Shown one piece after another: positions 38,537 to 47,083 of a stretch of DNA of 64,000 bases (position 1 is its first letter; each line of letters opens with the position of its first letter). The position numbers and the translations under genes are program-made. The notes beneath the pieces are model-generated. The model was not told the DNA's origin and searched no databases. It was given only the letters and a program-made list of their open reading frames with translations. The stretch is taken from the NCBI GenBank assembly GCA_036399055.1, contig DASWNX010000029.1, forward strand, positions 124,001 to 188,000, given 5' to 3'. The DNA comes from Jatrophihabitans sp. Its GTDB lineage: Bacteria > Actinomycetota > Actinomycetes > Mycobacteriales > Jatrophihabitantaceae.

Positions 38537-39688
38537 TCAGCGGGTGCCGAAAGCGTCGCGCACCTTGGAGAACAGCCCGCCGCGGCTGCCGCCCACGCCG
38601 ATGTCCTCGTTGCGCAACTCGGCGAGCTCACGCAGCAGCTTCTCCTGCGCCTCGTCCAGCCGGGTCGGCGTGCGCACCTCGACGTGGACGTGCAAGTCGC
38701 CCCGATTGGCGCTGCGCAACCGCGGCACGCCCTTGCCGCGCAGGGTGATCACCGCTCCGGACTGCGTGCCCGGCTTGATCTCGACCCGCTCCTCGGCGTC
38801 CAGGGTGGTCAGGGTGAGCTCAGTGCCCAGCGCCGCGGCCGTCATCGGCACCGCCAGCGTGCAGTGCAGGTCAGAGCCCTCGCGGGTGAAAGTCTCATGG
38901 GGCTGCTCGGTGACCTCGATGTAGAGGTCGCCGGCGGGGCCGCCGCCCGGGCCGACCTCGCCCTGGCCGGTCATCCGGATCCGCATGCCGTCCTCGATGC
39001 CGCCCGGAACGTCGACCGAGATGGTCCGGCGGGCCCGCACCCGGCCCTCGCCGGTGCAGTTGAGGCAGGGCGAGGGGATCTGCTGACCGGTGCCGCCGCA
39101 GGTCGGGCACGGCCGGCTGGTCATCACCGGTCCGAGCAGCGAGCGCTGCATCGACTGGACCTCGCCCCGGCCCCCGCAGGTGTCACAGGTTCGCGGCCGG
39201 GTGCCCGGCGCGCACCCGTCGCCCTGGCAGGTCTGGCAGGTGACCGCCGTCTCGACGGCGATGTCCTTCTGCACGCCGAAGGCCATCTCGGCCATGCTCA
39301 GCTCGATCCGCAGCAACGCGTCGGCGCCCTGGCGCACCCGGCTGCGCGGGCCGCGGGCGCCTCCGGTCGCGCCACCGAAGAACGTCTCGAAGATGTCGCC
39401 GAAGCCGCCGAAGCCGGCCCCGAACGGGTTGCCGTTACCCCCGCCGGCGGTGGCGAGCGGATCGCCGCCGAGGTCGACGATCCGCCGCTTCTCCGGGTCC
39501 GACAGCACCTCGTAGGCGGTGGTGACCTCTTTGAACCGGTTCTGCGCCTCGGGGTCGGGGTTGACGTCAGGATGCAACTCACGGGCCAGCTTGCGGTACG
39601 CGCGCTTGATCTCTTCTGCCGTGGCGTCACTGCTGACGTTGAGCAGCCCGTAGTAGTTCCGGACGGTACCTGCCACCGGTGCATTCAC
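38537..39688 (-). CDS. dnaJ: Chaperone protein DnaJ
   Basis: 383 residues. The J domain ends in L-H-P-D-V-N-P-D (HPD triad for DnaK stimulation). A Gly/Phe-rich stretch follows (about 83-108), then four C-x-x-C-x-G-x-G zinc modules ([32 protein letters not shown]) and the C-terminal substrate-binding domains. The linkage to hrcA and rsmE marks it as the DnaJ2-type paralogue of actinobacteria rather than the one beside dnaK-grpE. A CIRCE element lies just upstream, so HrcA should repress it. Confidence 0.97.
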   Translation of the reverse strand: MNAPVAGTVRNYYGLLNVSSDATAEEIKRAYRKLARELHPDVNPDPEAQNRFKEVTTAYEVLSDPEKRRIVDLGGDPLATAGGGNGNPFGAGFGGFGDIFETFFGGATGGARGPRSRVRQGADALLRIELSMAEMAFGVQKDIAVETAVTCQTCQGDGCAPGTRPRTCDTCGGRGEVQSMQRSLLGPVMTSRPCPTCGGTGQQIPSPCLNCTGEGRVRARRTISVDVPGGIEDGMRIRMTGQGEVGPGGGPAGDLYIEVTEQPHETFTREGSDLHCTLAVPMTAAALGTELTLTTLDAEERVEIKPGTQSGAVITLRGKGVPRLRSANRGDLHVHVEVRTPTRLDEAQEKLLRELAELRNEDIGVGGSRGGLFSKVRDAFGTR

Positions 39689-39700
39689 CTCAAGTCTCTA

Positions 39701-39727
39701 CTGGCACTCAGCAACCCTGAGTGCCAA
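39701..39727. promoter_or_regulatory. CIRCE operator (HrcA-binding inverted repeat)
   Basis: CTGGCACTC, nine bases, then GAGTGCCAA: an inverted repeat with one mismatch in the nine-base arms, close to the CIRCE consensus (TTAGCACTC-N9-GAGTGCTAA). It lies 12 bases upstream of the dnaJ start, between hrcA and dnaJ, so it should let HrcA repress dnaJ (and rsmE) at normal temperature. Confidence 0.92.
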
Positions 39728-39781
39728 CCGCTGAGGTCGAGTGTACGGAAAGGGCGAACCGGTTCGGGTGCCGGAGGCCGA

Positions 39782-40804
39782 TCAGCCCTCGGCCAGCAGA
39801 TCTCCGACATACCGGGCCACCGCTGCCACCCGAGCCATGGTGTGCGCGTAGTCCATCCGGCGCGGCCCGAGCACCCCCACCCCGCCGAGGGACATGCCGC
39901 TGGGGCCGTAGCCCGCCGACACCACCGAGGTGGTCTGCAGCCCCTCGTAGCTGTTCTCGCCGCCGATCCGCACCAGCACCTGCCCGGAGGTGCTGGACTG
40001 CTGGTCCAGCAGCCGCAGCAGCACCACCTGCTCCTCGAGGGCTTCGAGCACCGGCCGGATCGCCGGAAAGTCCAGCGAGCGCTCGGTCAGGTTGGCCGAG
40101 CCGGCCAGCACCACCCGCTCGGAGGGGTGCTCGACCAGGGCCTCGAGCAGCACCGCGCTCAGGATGTTCACCAGGCCGCTCAGGTGCCCGGGCACCGTCG
40201 CGGGCAGCTCGGCCACGATCGCCGGCGCGTCGGCCAGCCGCTGGTCCCGCAGCTTGGCGTTGAGGGTGGTGCGCAGCTCGGCGACGTCGTCTGGCTCGAC
40301 CGGGTCCGGCAGCTCGATGACCCGCTGCTCCACCCGTCCGGTGTCGGTGATCAGCACCAGCATCAGCCGGGACGGGCTCAGCAGCACCGTCTCCATGTGC
40401 CGGACCCGGGACCGCGACAGCGACGGGTACTGCACCACGGCGACGTTGCGGGTCAACTGGGCCAGCGCCCTGACAGCGTTCTGCAGCACCCCGTCGAGGT
40501 CCACCGCGGTGTCCAGGAACTTCTCGATCGCCCGCCGCTCGGCCGCTGTCAGCGGCTTCAGCGAGGTGAGCCGGTCGACGAACATCCGGTAGCCGGCGTC
40601 GGTCGGCACCCGGCCGGCCGAGGTGTGCGGCTGGTGGATCAGGCCCTCGTCCTCCAGTGCCGCCATGTCGTTGCGGATCGTCGCCGGCGAGACGCCCAGG
40701 TTGTGCCGGTCGACGATGGCCTTGCTGCCGACCGGCTCGTTGGTGGCGATGAAGTCCTCGACGATCGCGCGCAGCACCTCGAGCTTGCGCTCCTCTACGT
40801 TCAC
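39782..40804 (-). CDS. hrcA: Heat-inducible transcription repressor HrcA
   Basis: 340 residues from GTG 40804. The N-terminal winged helix ([27 protein letters not shown], about 30-56) is followed by [15 protein letters not shown], then the GAF-like and insertion domains. HrcA binds CIRCE and is kept active by GroEL in other bacteria. The CIRCE found downstream, before dnaJ, fits. The hrcA promoter itself shows only an unpaired GCACTC half-site. Confidence 0.96.
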   Translation of the reverse strand: MNVEERKLEVLRAIVEDFIATNEPVGSKAIVDRHNLGVSPATIRNDMAALEDEGLIHQPHTSAGRVPTDAGYRMFVDRLTSLKPLTAAERRAIEKFLDTAVDLDGVLQNAVRALAQLTRNVAVVQYPSLSRSRVRHMETVLLSPSRLMLVLITDTGRVEQRVIELPDPVEPDDVAELRTTLNAKLRDQRLADAPAIVAELPATVPGHLSGLVNILSAVLLEALVEHPSERVVLAGSANLTERSLDFPAIRPVLEALEEQVVLLRLLDQQSSTSGQVLVRIGGENSYEGLQTTSVVSAGYGPSGMSLGGVGVLGPRRMDYAHTMARVAAVARYVGDLLAEG

Positions 40805-40981
40805 CTCATCGCCTCCTCACGCTCGGCCCGATGTCTAGCTTAGTTCTACAAACCCCGCCAGAGTGCGACAGCCGGGCAGCTGACCGGTCGGCGCCACACC
40901 TGCAGCTCGGCGACACCGGTTAGGGTTCTGGGCGTGTTCGTGTAGAGCACGCTCGAAGCGGAAGGTGCGCGGTGATCTGCG

Positions 40982-41299
40982 GTGATTTTTAAAGCGGTAC
41001 GGGACAGCCGGCCCTACCCCGACCACAAATTCTCCACCCGCGACTGGGCCAACGTCGCGCCGAGGCCGGTGCGCCTGGACGAGCTGACCACCACCAAACG
41101 CGAGCTGGCGCTGGACAAGCTGCTCGATGAGGACTCCACCTTCTACGGCGACCTGTTCCCCCACGCCGTGCAGTGGGACGGCGAGCTCTATCTCGAGGAC
41201 GGCCTGCACCGGGCGGTCCGGGCGGCGTTGCAGCAGCGGCACACCCTGCATGTCCGGGTGCTCGACCTGGACGAGCTCCGGCCCAAGAAACGCCCCTGA
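40982..41299 (+). CDS. Conserved small actinobacterial protein
   Basis: 105 residues from GTG 40982 (M-I-F-K). Conserved-looking motifs: R-P-Y-P-D-H-K-F-S-T-R-D-W, V-R-L-D-E-L-T-T-T-K, D-S-T-F-Y-G-D-L-F-P-H and Y-L-E-D-G-L-H-R-A-V-R-A-A-L-Q-Q-R. I recognise this as a widely conserved actinobacterial protein encoded beside hrcA and sometimes labelled an antitoxin; nothing here confirms that label. The only good ribosome site (GAAGG, 40961-40965) is spaced for GTG 40972, which opens a six-codon frame ending inside this gene's start. TAGGGT at 40921 is a likely -10. Confidence 0.8.
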   Translation: MIFKAVRDSRPYPDHKFSTRDWANVAPRPVRLDELTTTKRELALDKLLDEDSTFYGDLFPHAVQWDGELYLEDGLHRAVRAALQQRHTLHVRVLDLDELRPKKRP

Positions 41300-41323
41300 G
41301 GCCACCTCAGGTCGCAAGCACCG

Positions 41324-42550
41324 CTACAGCACGTCGAGCAGGTCCCGCACCACGGCGTCGGCCAGCAGCCGGCCGCGCTGGGTCAGCACCAGCCGGCCGG
41401 AAGCCAGCGGCTCGCGCTCGGCCAGCCCCCAGCTCAGGCACTGGCGGGCGTGCCGGGTGGCCGGCTCGGGCAGGGCGTTGAGGTCCAGGCCCTCGATCAT
41501 CCGCACTTGCAGCATCAACCGCTCCGTCAGCTGGGCCCGCTCGTCCAGGGTCTCCCGGCCGGCCGCCGGGCTGCGGCCGGCGTCCAGGGCCGCGGTGTAG
41601 CGGGTGGGGTGCTTGACGTTCCACCACCGGGTGCCGCCGACGTGGCTGTGCGCGCCCGGGCCGGCGCCCCACCAGTTCGCCCCGGCCCAGTACAGCCGGT
41701 TGTGGCGTGAGCGGGCCTCGGGCGTCCGAGCCCAGTTCGACACCTCGTACCAACTGAAGCCGCCGGCTCGCAGCGTGTCGTCGGCCTGCAGGTAGCGGTC
41801 GGCCAGCACGTCGTCGTCGGGCGCCGGCACCGCCCCCGAGGCCACCTTGCGGGCCAGCGCGGTGCCGTCCTCGACGATCAGGGCGTAGGCGCTGACGTGG
41901 TCGGCGCCCGAGCCGATCGCGGCCTCCAGCGAGGCCTGCCAGTCTGCGTCGGTCTCGCCCGGCGTGCCGTAGATCAGGTCGAGGTTGACGTGTGAGAAGC
42001 CGGCCGCTCGGGCCTCGGCGACCGCCTGGACCGCTCGCTGCGGCCGGTGCTGGCGCTCCAGCACCGCCAGCACGTGCCCGACGGCCGACTGCATTCCGAG
42101 CGAGATACGGGTGAAGCCGGCCGCTCGCAGCTTGGCCAGGTAGGCCGGCGTCACCGACTCGGGGTTGGCCTCGGTGGTGACCTCGGCGTCGGGCGCCAGC
42201 CCGAACTCCGCGCCGATCTCGCCCAGCACCAGCCCCAGGTGCTCGGCCGGCAGCAGGGTCGGCGTGCCGCCTCCGAAGAACACCGTCGAGACCGGCGGCG
42301 CGCTGGCCGGCAGCACGTTGCGGGCCAGCCGGACCTCGGCCAGCACCGTGTCGGCGTAGGAGCCCTGGCTGACCCCGGCGCCCAGCTCCTGGGCGGTGTA
42401 GGTGTTGAAGTCGCAGTAGCCGCACCGGCTCGCGCAGAACGGCACGTGCACGTAGAAGCCGAGTGGCCGGGTGGGCAGGCTCAGCAGCGCGGTCTCGGTC
42501 AGGCGGCCGCTCGGAGGCGCCGGATCGCCGAGCGGCAGTGCGGATGGCAT
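41324..42550 (-). CDS. hemW: Heme chaperone HemW (radical SAM coproporphyrinogen-oxidase-like)
   Basis: 408 residues. The radical-SAM cluster motif is C-A-S-R-C-G-Y-C (about 36-43), with V-F-F-G-G-G-T-P-T-L-L and G-M-Q-S-A-V as SAM-contacting motifs. Earlier called oxygen-independent coproporphyrinogen III oxidase, this family lacks the extra residues of HemN and is now regarded as a heme chaperone. It lies between hrcA and lepA in the common actinobacterial order, though here an eight-gene accessory block separates it from lepA. Confidence 0.93.
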   Translation of the reverse strand: MPSALPLGDPAPPSGRLTETALLSLPTRPLGFYVHVPFCASRCGYCDFNTYTAQELGAGVSQGSYADTVLAEVRLARNVLPASAPPVSTVFFGGGTPTLLPAEHLGLVLGEIGAEFGLAPDAEVTTEANPESVTPAYLAKLRAAGFTRISLGMQSAVGHVLAVLERQHRPQRAVQAVAEARAAGFSHVNLDLIYGTPGETDADWQASLEAAIGSGADHVSAYALIVEDGTALARKVASGAVPAPDDDVLADRYLQADDTLRAGGFSWYEVSNWARTPEARSRHNRLYWAGANWWGAGPGAHSHVGGTRWWNVKHPTRYTAALDAGRSPAAGRETLDERAQLTERLMLQVRMIEGLDLNALPEPATRHARQCLSWGLAEREPLASGRLVLTQRGRLLADAVVRDLLDVL

Positions 42551-42665
42551 GGGTCCAGTGTTGAATGCCTACAGCGCGTGGCTGCACCCGACCCGCCGAC
42601 GGGTGCGAAAAGCCGCTTGTGGTGAGCTGTCCGGCGGCTGTCTGCCCGAGGAGTCCTGAAGCGCT

Positions 42666-43466
42666 GTGAGCACGAGTTCTGAAGCTGTGGGCACGAGTTC
42701 TGAGGCTGGGAGCACGGTCGGCTACCAGGTGTCGGACTCCGTCGCCCGGATCACCCTGGACGCGCCGCAGCGGCGCAACGCGCTGTCGGCGGACCTGCTC
42801 GGCCAGCTGCGCCGGCGCCTGGACGAGGCCGCTGCCGACCCGCGGGTGCGCTCGGTGGTGCTGGGCCACACCGGCCCGGTGTTCTCCTCCGGAATGGACC
42901 TGACCACGGTGGCCGGGGTGCCCGCCGAGGATCAGCCGATCGTGGCGTTTCCGGCGTTGCTGCAGCGGCTCTGGGAGTTCGACAAGCCGGTGATCGCGCA
43001 GGTGCAGGGCAAGGCCCGGGCCGGCGGCATCGGCCTGATCGCCGCCTGTGACATCGCGGTGGGCGCCGAGCACGCCGATTTCGCCTTCACCGAGGTGCGC
43101 CTGGGCCTGGTGCCGGCGGTGATCTCGGTGCCGGTGCTGCCCCGGCTGCTCCCCCGGCCGGCGCTGGAGCTGTTCCTGACCGGCGAGACTTTCGGCGCGG
43201 CCCGGGCTCGTGAGATCGGGCTGCTCAACAGCGTCGCCGAGGACGTCGAGGCCGAGGTGTCGCGCTACACCGCGATGCTGCGGCTGTGCGAGCCGGTGGC
43301 GCTGGCCGGCGTCAAGCAGCTGCTGCGCCGGGACCGGGGCTCGCTGTCGATGGCCGAGGAGCTCGAGCAGATGAGCCGGCTGTCGGCCGGTTACTTCGCC
43401 AGCCCGCAGGCTCAGGAGGGAATCGCGGCCTTCGCCGCCAAGCGGCCGCCGTCCTGGGCCGGCTGA
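42666..43466 (+). CDS. Enoyl-CoA hydratase/isomerase family protein
   Basis: 266 residues from GTG 42666. The crotonase fold is shown by A-R-I-T-L-D-A-P-Q-R-R-N-A-L-S, the oxyanion-hole segments G-P-V-F-S-S-G-M-D-L and K-A-R-A-G-G-I-G-L-I-A-A-C-D, and F-T-E-V-R-L-G-L-V-P-A. The first about 18 residues are an in-frame tandem repeat (S-T-S-S-E-A-V / G-T-S-S-E-A-G, 21 bp each, 42669-42710). Typical for fatty-acid beta-oxidation; substrate unknown. It ends in the 15-bp tandem repeat. Confidence 0.9.
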   Translation: MSTSSEAVGTSSEAGSTVGYQVSDSVARITLDAPQRRNALSADLLGQLRRRLDEAAADPRVRSVVLGHTGPVFSSGMDLTTVAGVPAEDQPIVAFPALLQRLWEFDKPVIAQVQGKARAGGIGLIAACDIAVGAEHADFAFTEVRLGLVPAVISVPVLPRLLPRPALELFLTGETFGAARAREIGLLNSVAEDVEAEVSRYTAMLRLCEPVALAGVKQLLRRDRGSLSMAEELEQMSRLSAGYFASPQAQEGIAAFAAKRPPSWAG

Positions 43467-43599
43467 GCTACGCCTTGGTCAGCGGCGCGCTGGTGAGCTA
43501 CGCGCTGGTGAGCCACACGCTGGTGAGCCACACGCTGGTGAGCTACGCGCTGGTGAGCGGCGCGGGGGTGACGTGCGTGCTGGTGACGAGCGTGCTGGC
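43465..43599. repeat. 15-bp tandem repeat, about nine degenerate copies
   Basis: Units such as GAGCTACGCGCTGGT and GAGCCACACGCTGGT repeat every 15 bases from 43465, decaying rightwards (GACGTGCGTGCTGGT, GACGAGCGTGCTGG). The first unit overlaps the stop codon of the enoyl-CoA hydratase gene, and the stop of the convergent small membrane protein gene lies within a unit (TAG at 43545-43543). No spacers, so not CRISPR. Confidence 0.92.
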
Positions 43600-43731
43600 C
43601 GGCTGCGAGCCGGTTCGCGAGTCGCCGTCCCACGCGCGGGCCGCGTAGCCGATCACCAGCAGCAGGATGAGGATGATCAGCACCAGCAGCGGACGCCGAT
43701 GCCAGGACGTCCGGGGAAGTGCCACCGGCAC
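43543..43731 (-). CDS. Small single-helix membrane protein
   Basis: 62 residues from GTG 43731 (GTG 43725 also possible). One strongly hydrophobic helix (P-L-L-V-L-I-I-L-I-L-L-L-V-I-G-Y) is preceded by basic residues, so it is probably anchored with a short external tail. The last about 15 residues (Ser/Thr/Val-rich) are encoded by the 15-bp tandem repeat, so the natural C-terminus may have been replaced. No family recognised. Confidence 0.55.
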   Translation of the reverse strand: MPVALPRTSWHRRPLLVLIILILLLVIGYAARAWDGDSRTGSQPASTLVTSTHVTPAPLTSA

Positions 43732-43762
43732 AGCCTAGAGGCCGGCGACAGAGGGAGCAGAC

Positions 43763-44509
43763 GTGGACGAGGAGATCAGCGCGGGCGCCATCAGGATCTC
43801 AGGCGCCGGTGGTGAGGACATCGAGGCCTACTACGCCAGGCCTACGGGCGAGGGCCCGCGAGGCTCGGTCGTCCTGATCCACCACCTGCCCGGATATGAC
43901 CGGTGGAGCAAGGAGGTGGCCCGCAGGTTCGCCGTGGACGGTTACCGGGTGGTGATGCCCAACCTGTATTCGCGGGAGGCGCCGGGCGCTGACCCCGACG
44001 ACGCGGCCGCGGTCGCCCGCTCCCGCGGCGGGGTGCCCGACGAACGGCTCGTCGGCGACGTCGGCGGCGCGGCGGCCTACCTGCGCGGATTGCCGGGCAG
44101 CAACGGCAAGGTGGCCGTGATCGGGCACTGCTCCGGCGGCCGGCAGGCCGTGCTGGCCGCCTGCAACCTCGAGCTCGACGGGGCGGTCGACTGCTACGGC
44201 GCGTTCGTGACCGGCAGCCCGCCCCCGGGTTTTCCCTTCCAGATGCCGGGCCTGGAGGACCAGCTGGCCAACCTGAGCTGCCCGTTGCTCGGGATGTTCG
44301 GCAACGATGACTCCCACCCCTCCCCCGAGCACGTGGCCGAGCTGGGCCGGCTGCTCACCGAGCACGGCAAGGAGCACGAGCTGCACTCCTACGACGGCGC
44401 CGGGCATGCCTTCTTCTGCGCTGACCGGCCCTCCTACCGGCAGGAGCAGGCCATTGACGGCTATGCCAAGATCGCGGACTTCTTCGCCCGGACGATCGGA
44501 GGAAGCTGA
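43763..44509 (+). CDS. Dienelactone hydrolase family protein
   Basis: 248 residues from GTG 43763 with GAGGGAG upstream. An alpha/beta hydrolase: nucleophile elbow G-H-C-S-G-G (Cys, as in dienelactone hydrolase), acid in F-G-N-D-D, and base His in G-A-G-H-A-F-F. H-H-L-P-G-Y-D-R-W-S-K-E-V-A-R-R-F-A and Y-Y-A-R-P-T-G are family hallmarks. Substrate unknown; possibly lactone or ester cleavage in aromatic catabolism. The next gene starts on its stop codon, so the two are coupled. Confidence 0.88.
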   Translation: MDEEISAGAIRISGAGGEDIEAYYARPTGEGPRGSVVLIHHLPGYDRWSKEVARRFAVDGYRVVMPNLYSREAPGADPDDAAAVARSRGGVPDERLVGDVGGAAAYLRGLPGSNGKVAVIGHCSGGRQAVLAACNLELDGAVDCYGAFVTGSPPPGFPFQMPGLEDQLANLSCPLLGMFGNDDSHPSPEHVAELGRLLTEHGKEHELHSYDGAGHAFFCADRPSYRQEQAIDGYAKIADFFARTIGGS

Positions 44510-44820
44510 TGTGCACCTACAACACCGAGCACGCCCAGATCACCGGCAGCGGCAAGGGCCGTGCCGGCTGGGTCGCCCTGAGCCGGGCGACGGTGTACTA
44601 CGACCACCCGGTGCACGCCCAGGCCGAGCACACCCTCAACATCGACCTGACCGGCGACGACGCGGCCGGCAACCGGATCGCGGTCGAGCTGACCGCGGAG
44701 TCGGCGCGCGAGCTGGTGGCCGCCATCGAGCGCGCCCTGGGCAACGTGCCGCCCGAGCTGCTCGACCGTGACGCGGTCAGCACCCGTCCTGGCGTGGGTG
44801 AGGTGACCCGCAGCGTTTAG
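44509..44820 (+). CDS. DUF6295-type small protein
   Basis: 103 residues; ATG 44509 overlaps the upstream stop (TGATG). M-C-T-Y-N-T-E-H-A-Q-I-T-G-S-G-K-G-R-A-G-W, V-Y-Y-D-H-P-V-H-A-Q-A-E-H-T-L-N-I-D and V-E-L-T-A-E-S-A-R-E-L match a small actinobacterial family of unknown function often paired with dienelactone hydrolase. The several His residues and the Cys could bind metal, but this is a guess. Its TAG stop doubles as the start of a -10 box for the next gene. Confidence 0.78.
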   Translation: MCTYNTEHAQITGSGKGRAGWVALSRATVYYDHPVHAQAEHTLNIDLTGDDAAGNRIAVELTAESARELVAAIERALGNVPPELLDRDAVSTRPGVGEVTRSV

Positions 44821-44823
44821 GGT
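44818..44823 (+). promoter_or_regulatory. -10 box of a leaderless-type promoter
   Basis: TAGGGT (44818-44823) lies exactly six bases before ATG 44830, the spacing expected if transcription starts at the A of the start codon. Its first three bases are the TAG stop of the upstream gene. No ribosome site precedes the ATG, which supports leaderless translation. Confidence 0.65.
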
Positions 44824-44829
44824 CTGGCT

Positions 44830-45798
44830 ATGCGAGCTGCCTACGCCAGTGCCCTGAACCCCGACTCCCCGCTGGACGGGCTGGTGGTCGGCGAGCGCCC
44901 CGAGCCCGAGCCGCGGCCGGGTTGGACCACGGTGCGAGTCAAGGCGGCCAGCCTCAACCACCACGACCTGTGGACGTTGCGCGGGGTCGGCATCAAGGAG
45001 AGCCAGCTGCCGATGATCCTGGGCGGCGACGCGGCCGGCGTGGACACCGCGACCGGCCAGGAGGTGGTGGTGCACTCGGTGATCAGCGCCGAGGACTGGT
45101 TCGGCGACGAGACCCAGGACCCGGGCCGCTCGCTGCTGAGCGAGAAGCACCAGGGCGCGCTGGCCGAGTTGGTGACGGTGCCCACCCGCAACCTGCTGCC
45201 CAAGCCGCCCGAGCTGTCTTTCGCCGAGGCGGCCTGCCTGCCGACGGCCTGGCTGACCGCCTACCGGATGCTGTTCGTCAACTCCGGGCTGCGGCCCGGG
45301 CAAACCGTGCTGGTGCAGGGCGCCACCGGCGGGGTCGCCTCGGCGTGCATCAGCCTGGCCCGAGCCGCCGGCCTGCGGGTCTGGGCAACCGCCCGCACCG
45401 AGGCCAAGCAGGCCACCGCGCTCGAGCTGGGCGCGCACCAGGCCTTCGCCTCCGGCGACCGGCTGCCCGAGCGGGTCGACGTGGTGCTGGAGACGGTCGG
45501 CGCGGCCACCTGGTCGCATTCGGTGAAGTCGCTGCGCCCGGGCGGGCGGATCGTGATCTCCGGCGCCACCTCCGGCGCCATGCCGCCGGCCGAGCTGAAC
45601 CGGATCTTCTTCCTGCAGCTGCAGGTCATCGGCTCCACGATGGGAACCCGCGCCGAGCTCGGCGAGCTGATCTCCTTCCTTCGGGTGAGCGGCCTGCGAC
45701 CGCGGATCGACCGGACGCTGGCGTTGGAGCAGGTGGCCGACGGGCTGGCCGCTATGCAGGCCGGCGAGATGGTCGGAAAGATCGTGATCGAGCCCTGA
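44830..45798 (+). CDS. Zinc-binding-type alcohol dehydrogenase / quinone oxidoreductase (MDR family)
   Basis: 322 residues. GroES-like N-terminus (V-R-V-K-A-A-S-L-N-H-H-D-L-W-T-L-R-G) and a Rossmann nucleotide site (V-L-V-Q-G-A-T-G-G-V-A-S-A-C-I-S-L-A-R-A, about 158-177). Structural-zinc cysteines are absent, as in quinone-oxidoreductase-like members, so it is probably an NADPH-dependent reductase. Starts six bases after a TAGGGT box and is probably leaderless. Confidence 0.9.
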   Translation: MRAAYASALNPDSPLDGLVVGERPEPEPRPGWTTVRVKAASLNHHDLWTLRGVGIKESQLPMILGGDAAGVDTATGQEVVVHSVISAEDWFGDETQDPGRSLLSEKHQGALAELVTVPTRNLLPKPPELSFAEAACLPTAWLTAYRMLFVNSGLRPGQTVLVQGATGGVASACISLARAAGLRVWATARTEAKQATALELGAHQAFASGDRLPERVDVVLETVGAATWSHSVKSLRPGGRIVISGATSGAMPPAELNRIFFLQLQVIGSTMGTRAELGELISFLRVSGLRPRIDRTLALEQVADGLAAMQAGEMVGKIVIEP

Positions 45799-45857
45799 GC
45801 GCCGGGCGGGCTAGATTCAACAGACGTCTGCCTGCCTAGGAATGAGGACACCCCGCG

Positions 45858-47027
45858 ATGGACTTCTCCCTGACTGATGAAGAGCGTCATACCCGGGACT
45901 GGGTGCGCAACTTCGTCCAGCGCGAGATCACGCCGCTGGAGCCGACGGTGCTGCGCAGGGAGCGGGCCGGCCAGCCGGGCATCAGCTACGACGAGATCCT
46001 CGAGCTCCGGGTCAAGGCCCGCAAGTTCGGCTTCTGGGGCATCCAGACCCCGCCCGAGTACGGCGGCATGGGCCTGTCCGCGATCATGACCGCGCTGATC
46101 GAGGCAGAGCTGGGCCGGACGTTCGTGCAGTTCTCTTTCGGCGGCGCCGCCGACAACATCCTGTTCCACGCCAATGAGTCGCAGAAGCAGGAGTACCTGC
46201 TGCCGACCATCGAGGGCCAGCGGCGGTCCTGCTTCGCGATCACCGAGCCGGGCGCGGGATCAGACTTGCAGGCGATCCGCACCACGGCGCGCCAGGACGG
46301 CGATGACTGGGTGATCAACGGCGAGAAGACGTTCATCACCGGGGGCGCGGACGCCGACTTCGCCATGGTGTTCGCGGTCACCGACGCCGAGAAAGGCGTC
46401 AACGGCGGGGTGACCTGCTTCTTGGCCGACCGCGAGATGGGCTGGAAGTCCGAGCCGATCGACACCATGGGCGAGTGGGGCCCGGCGGCGCTGGTCTTCG
46501 ACGAGGTGCGGGTGCCGGCGCGCAACGTCCTGGGCGAGGTCGGGCAGGGTTTCGCGCTGGCCATGCAGTGGATCGGCCGCGGCCGCTACCTGCTGCCGGC
46601 CCGCGCGATCGGCGCCTGCGAGCGGCTGGTCGAGATGGCCATGGAGCATGCCCGCACCCGGGAGACCTTCGGCAAGCCGATCGCCGAGCGGCAGGCGATC
46701 CAGTGGATGATCGCGGACTCGGCGGTGGAGATCGAGGCGCTGCGCTGGCTGGTGCTGTCGGCGGCGTTCCAGGTCGACTCGGGCCTGGACTCCCGGCAGG
46801 CCCAGTCGATCGCCAAGCTGTACGGCGGCGTCAAGGCCAACGAGATCGTCGACCGGGTGCTGCAGATCCACGGCGGGATGGGCTACACCCGCGAGCTGCC
46901 GGTCGAGCGCTGGTACCGCGAGCTGCGGCTGCTGCGGATCTATGAGGGAACCGACGAGATCCAGCGCCGCACGATCGCCCGCAACCTGCTCAAGGGCCAC
47001 TCCTCGATCCGAGGCGCGCTCGGCTGA
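45858..47027 (+). CDS. Acyl-CoA dehydrogenase
   Basis: 389 residues with a purine-rich site (GGAATGAGGA) upstream of ATG 45858 and a TAGATT -10-like box at 45812. Motifs: C-F-A-I-T-E-P-G-A-G-S-D-L, W-V-I-N-G-E-K-T-F-I-T-G, E-T-F-G-K-P-I-A-E-R-Q, and near the C-terminus I-Y-E-G-T-D-E-I-Q-R-R-T-I-A-R-N-L-L, whose Glu is the catalytic base in the family. FAD-dependent alpha,beta-dehydrogenation of acyl-CoA; fits beside the enoyl-CoA hydratase 2.4 kb away. Confidence 0.94.
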   Translation: MDFSLTDEERHTRDWVRNFVQREITPLEPTVLRRERAGQPGISYDEILELRVKARKFGFWGIQTPPEYGGMGLSAIMTALIEAELGRTFVQFSFGGAADNILFHANESQKQEYLLPTIEGQRRSCFAITEPGAGSDLQAIRTTARQDGDDWVINGEKTFITGGADADFAMVFAVTDAEKGVNGGVTCFLADREMGWKSEPIDTMGEWGPAALVFDEVRVPARNVLGEVGQGFALAMQWIGRGRYLLPARAIGACERLVEMAMEHARTRETFGKPIAERQAIQWMIADSAVEIEALRWLVLSAAFQVDSGLDSRQAQSIAKLYGGVKANEIVDRVLQIHGGMGYTRELPVERWYRELRLLRIYEGTDEIQRRTIARNLLKGHSSIRGALG

Positions 47028-47083
47028 GCGACGGCACTGCGGTCCCCGCCGACGTTGCGGGAAGCTGCGGGATACTGCCGTCC

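Noticed and set aside
40805..40981. A CIRCE upstream of hrcA
   Set aside because: Only one GCACTC half is visible (minus strand, about 40860); no partner arm at nine-base spacing.
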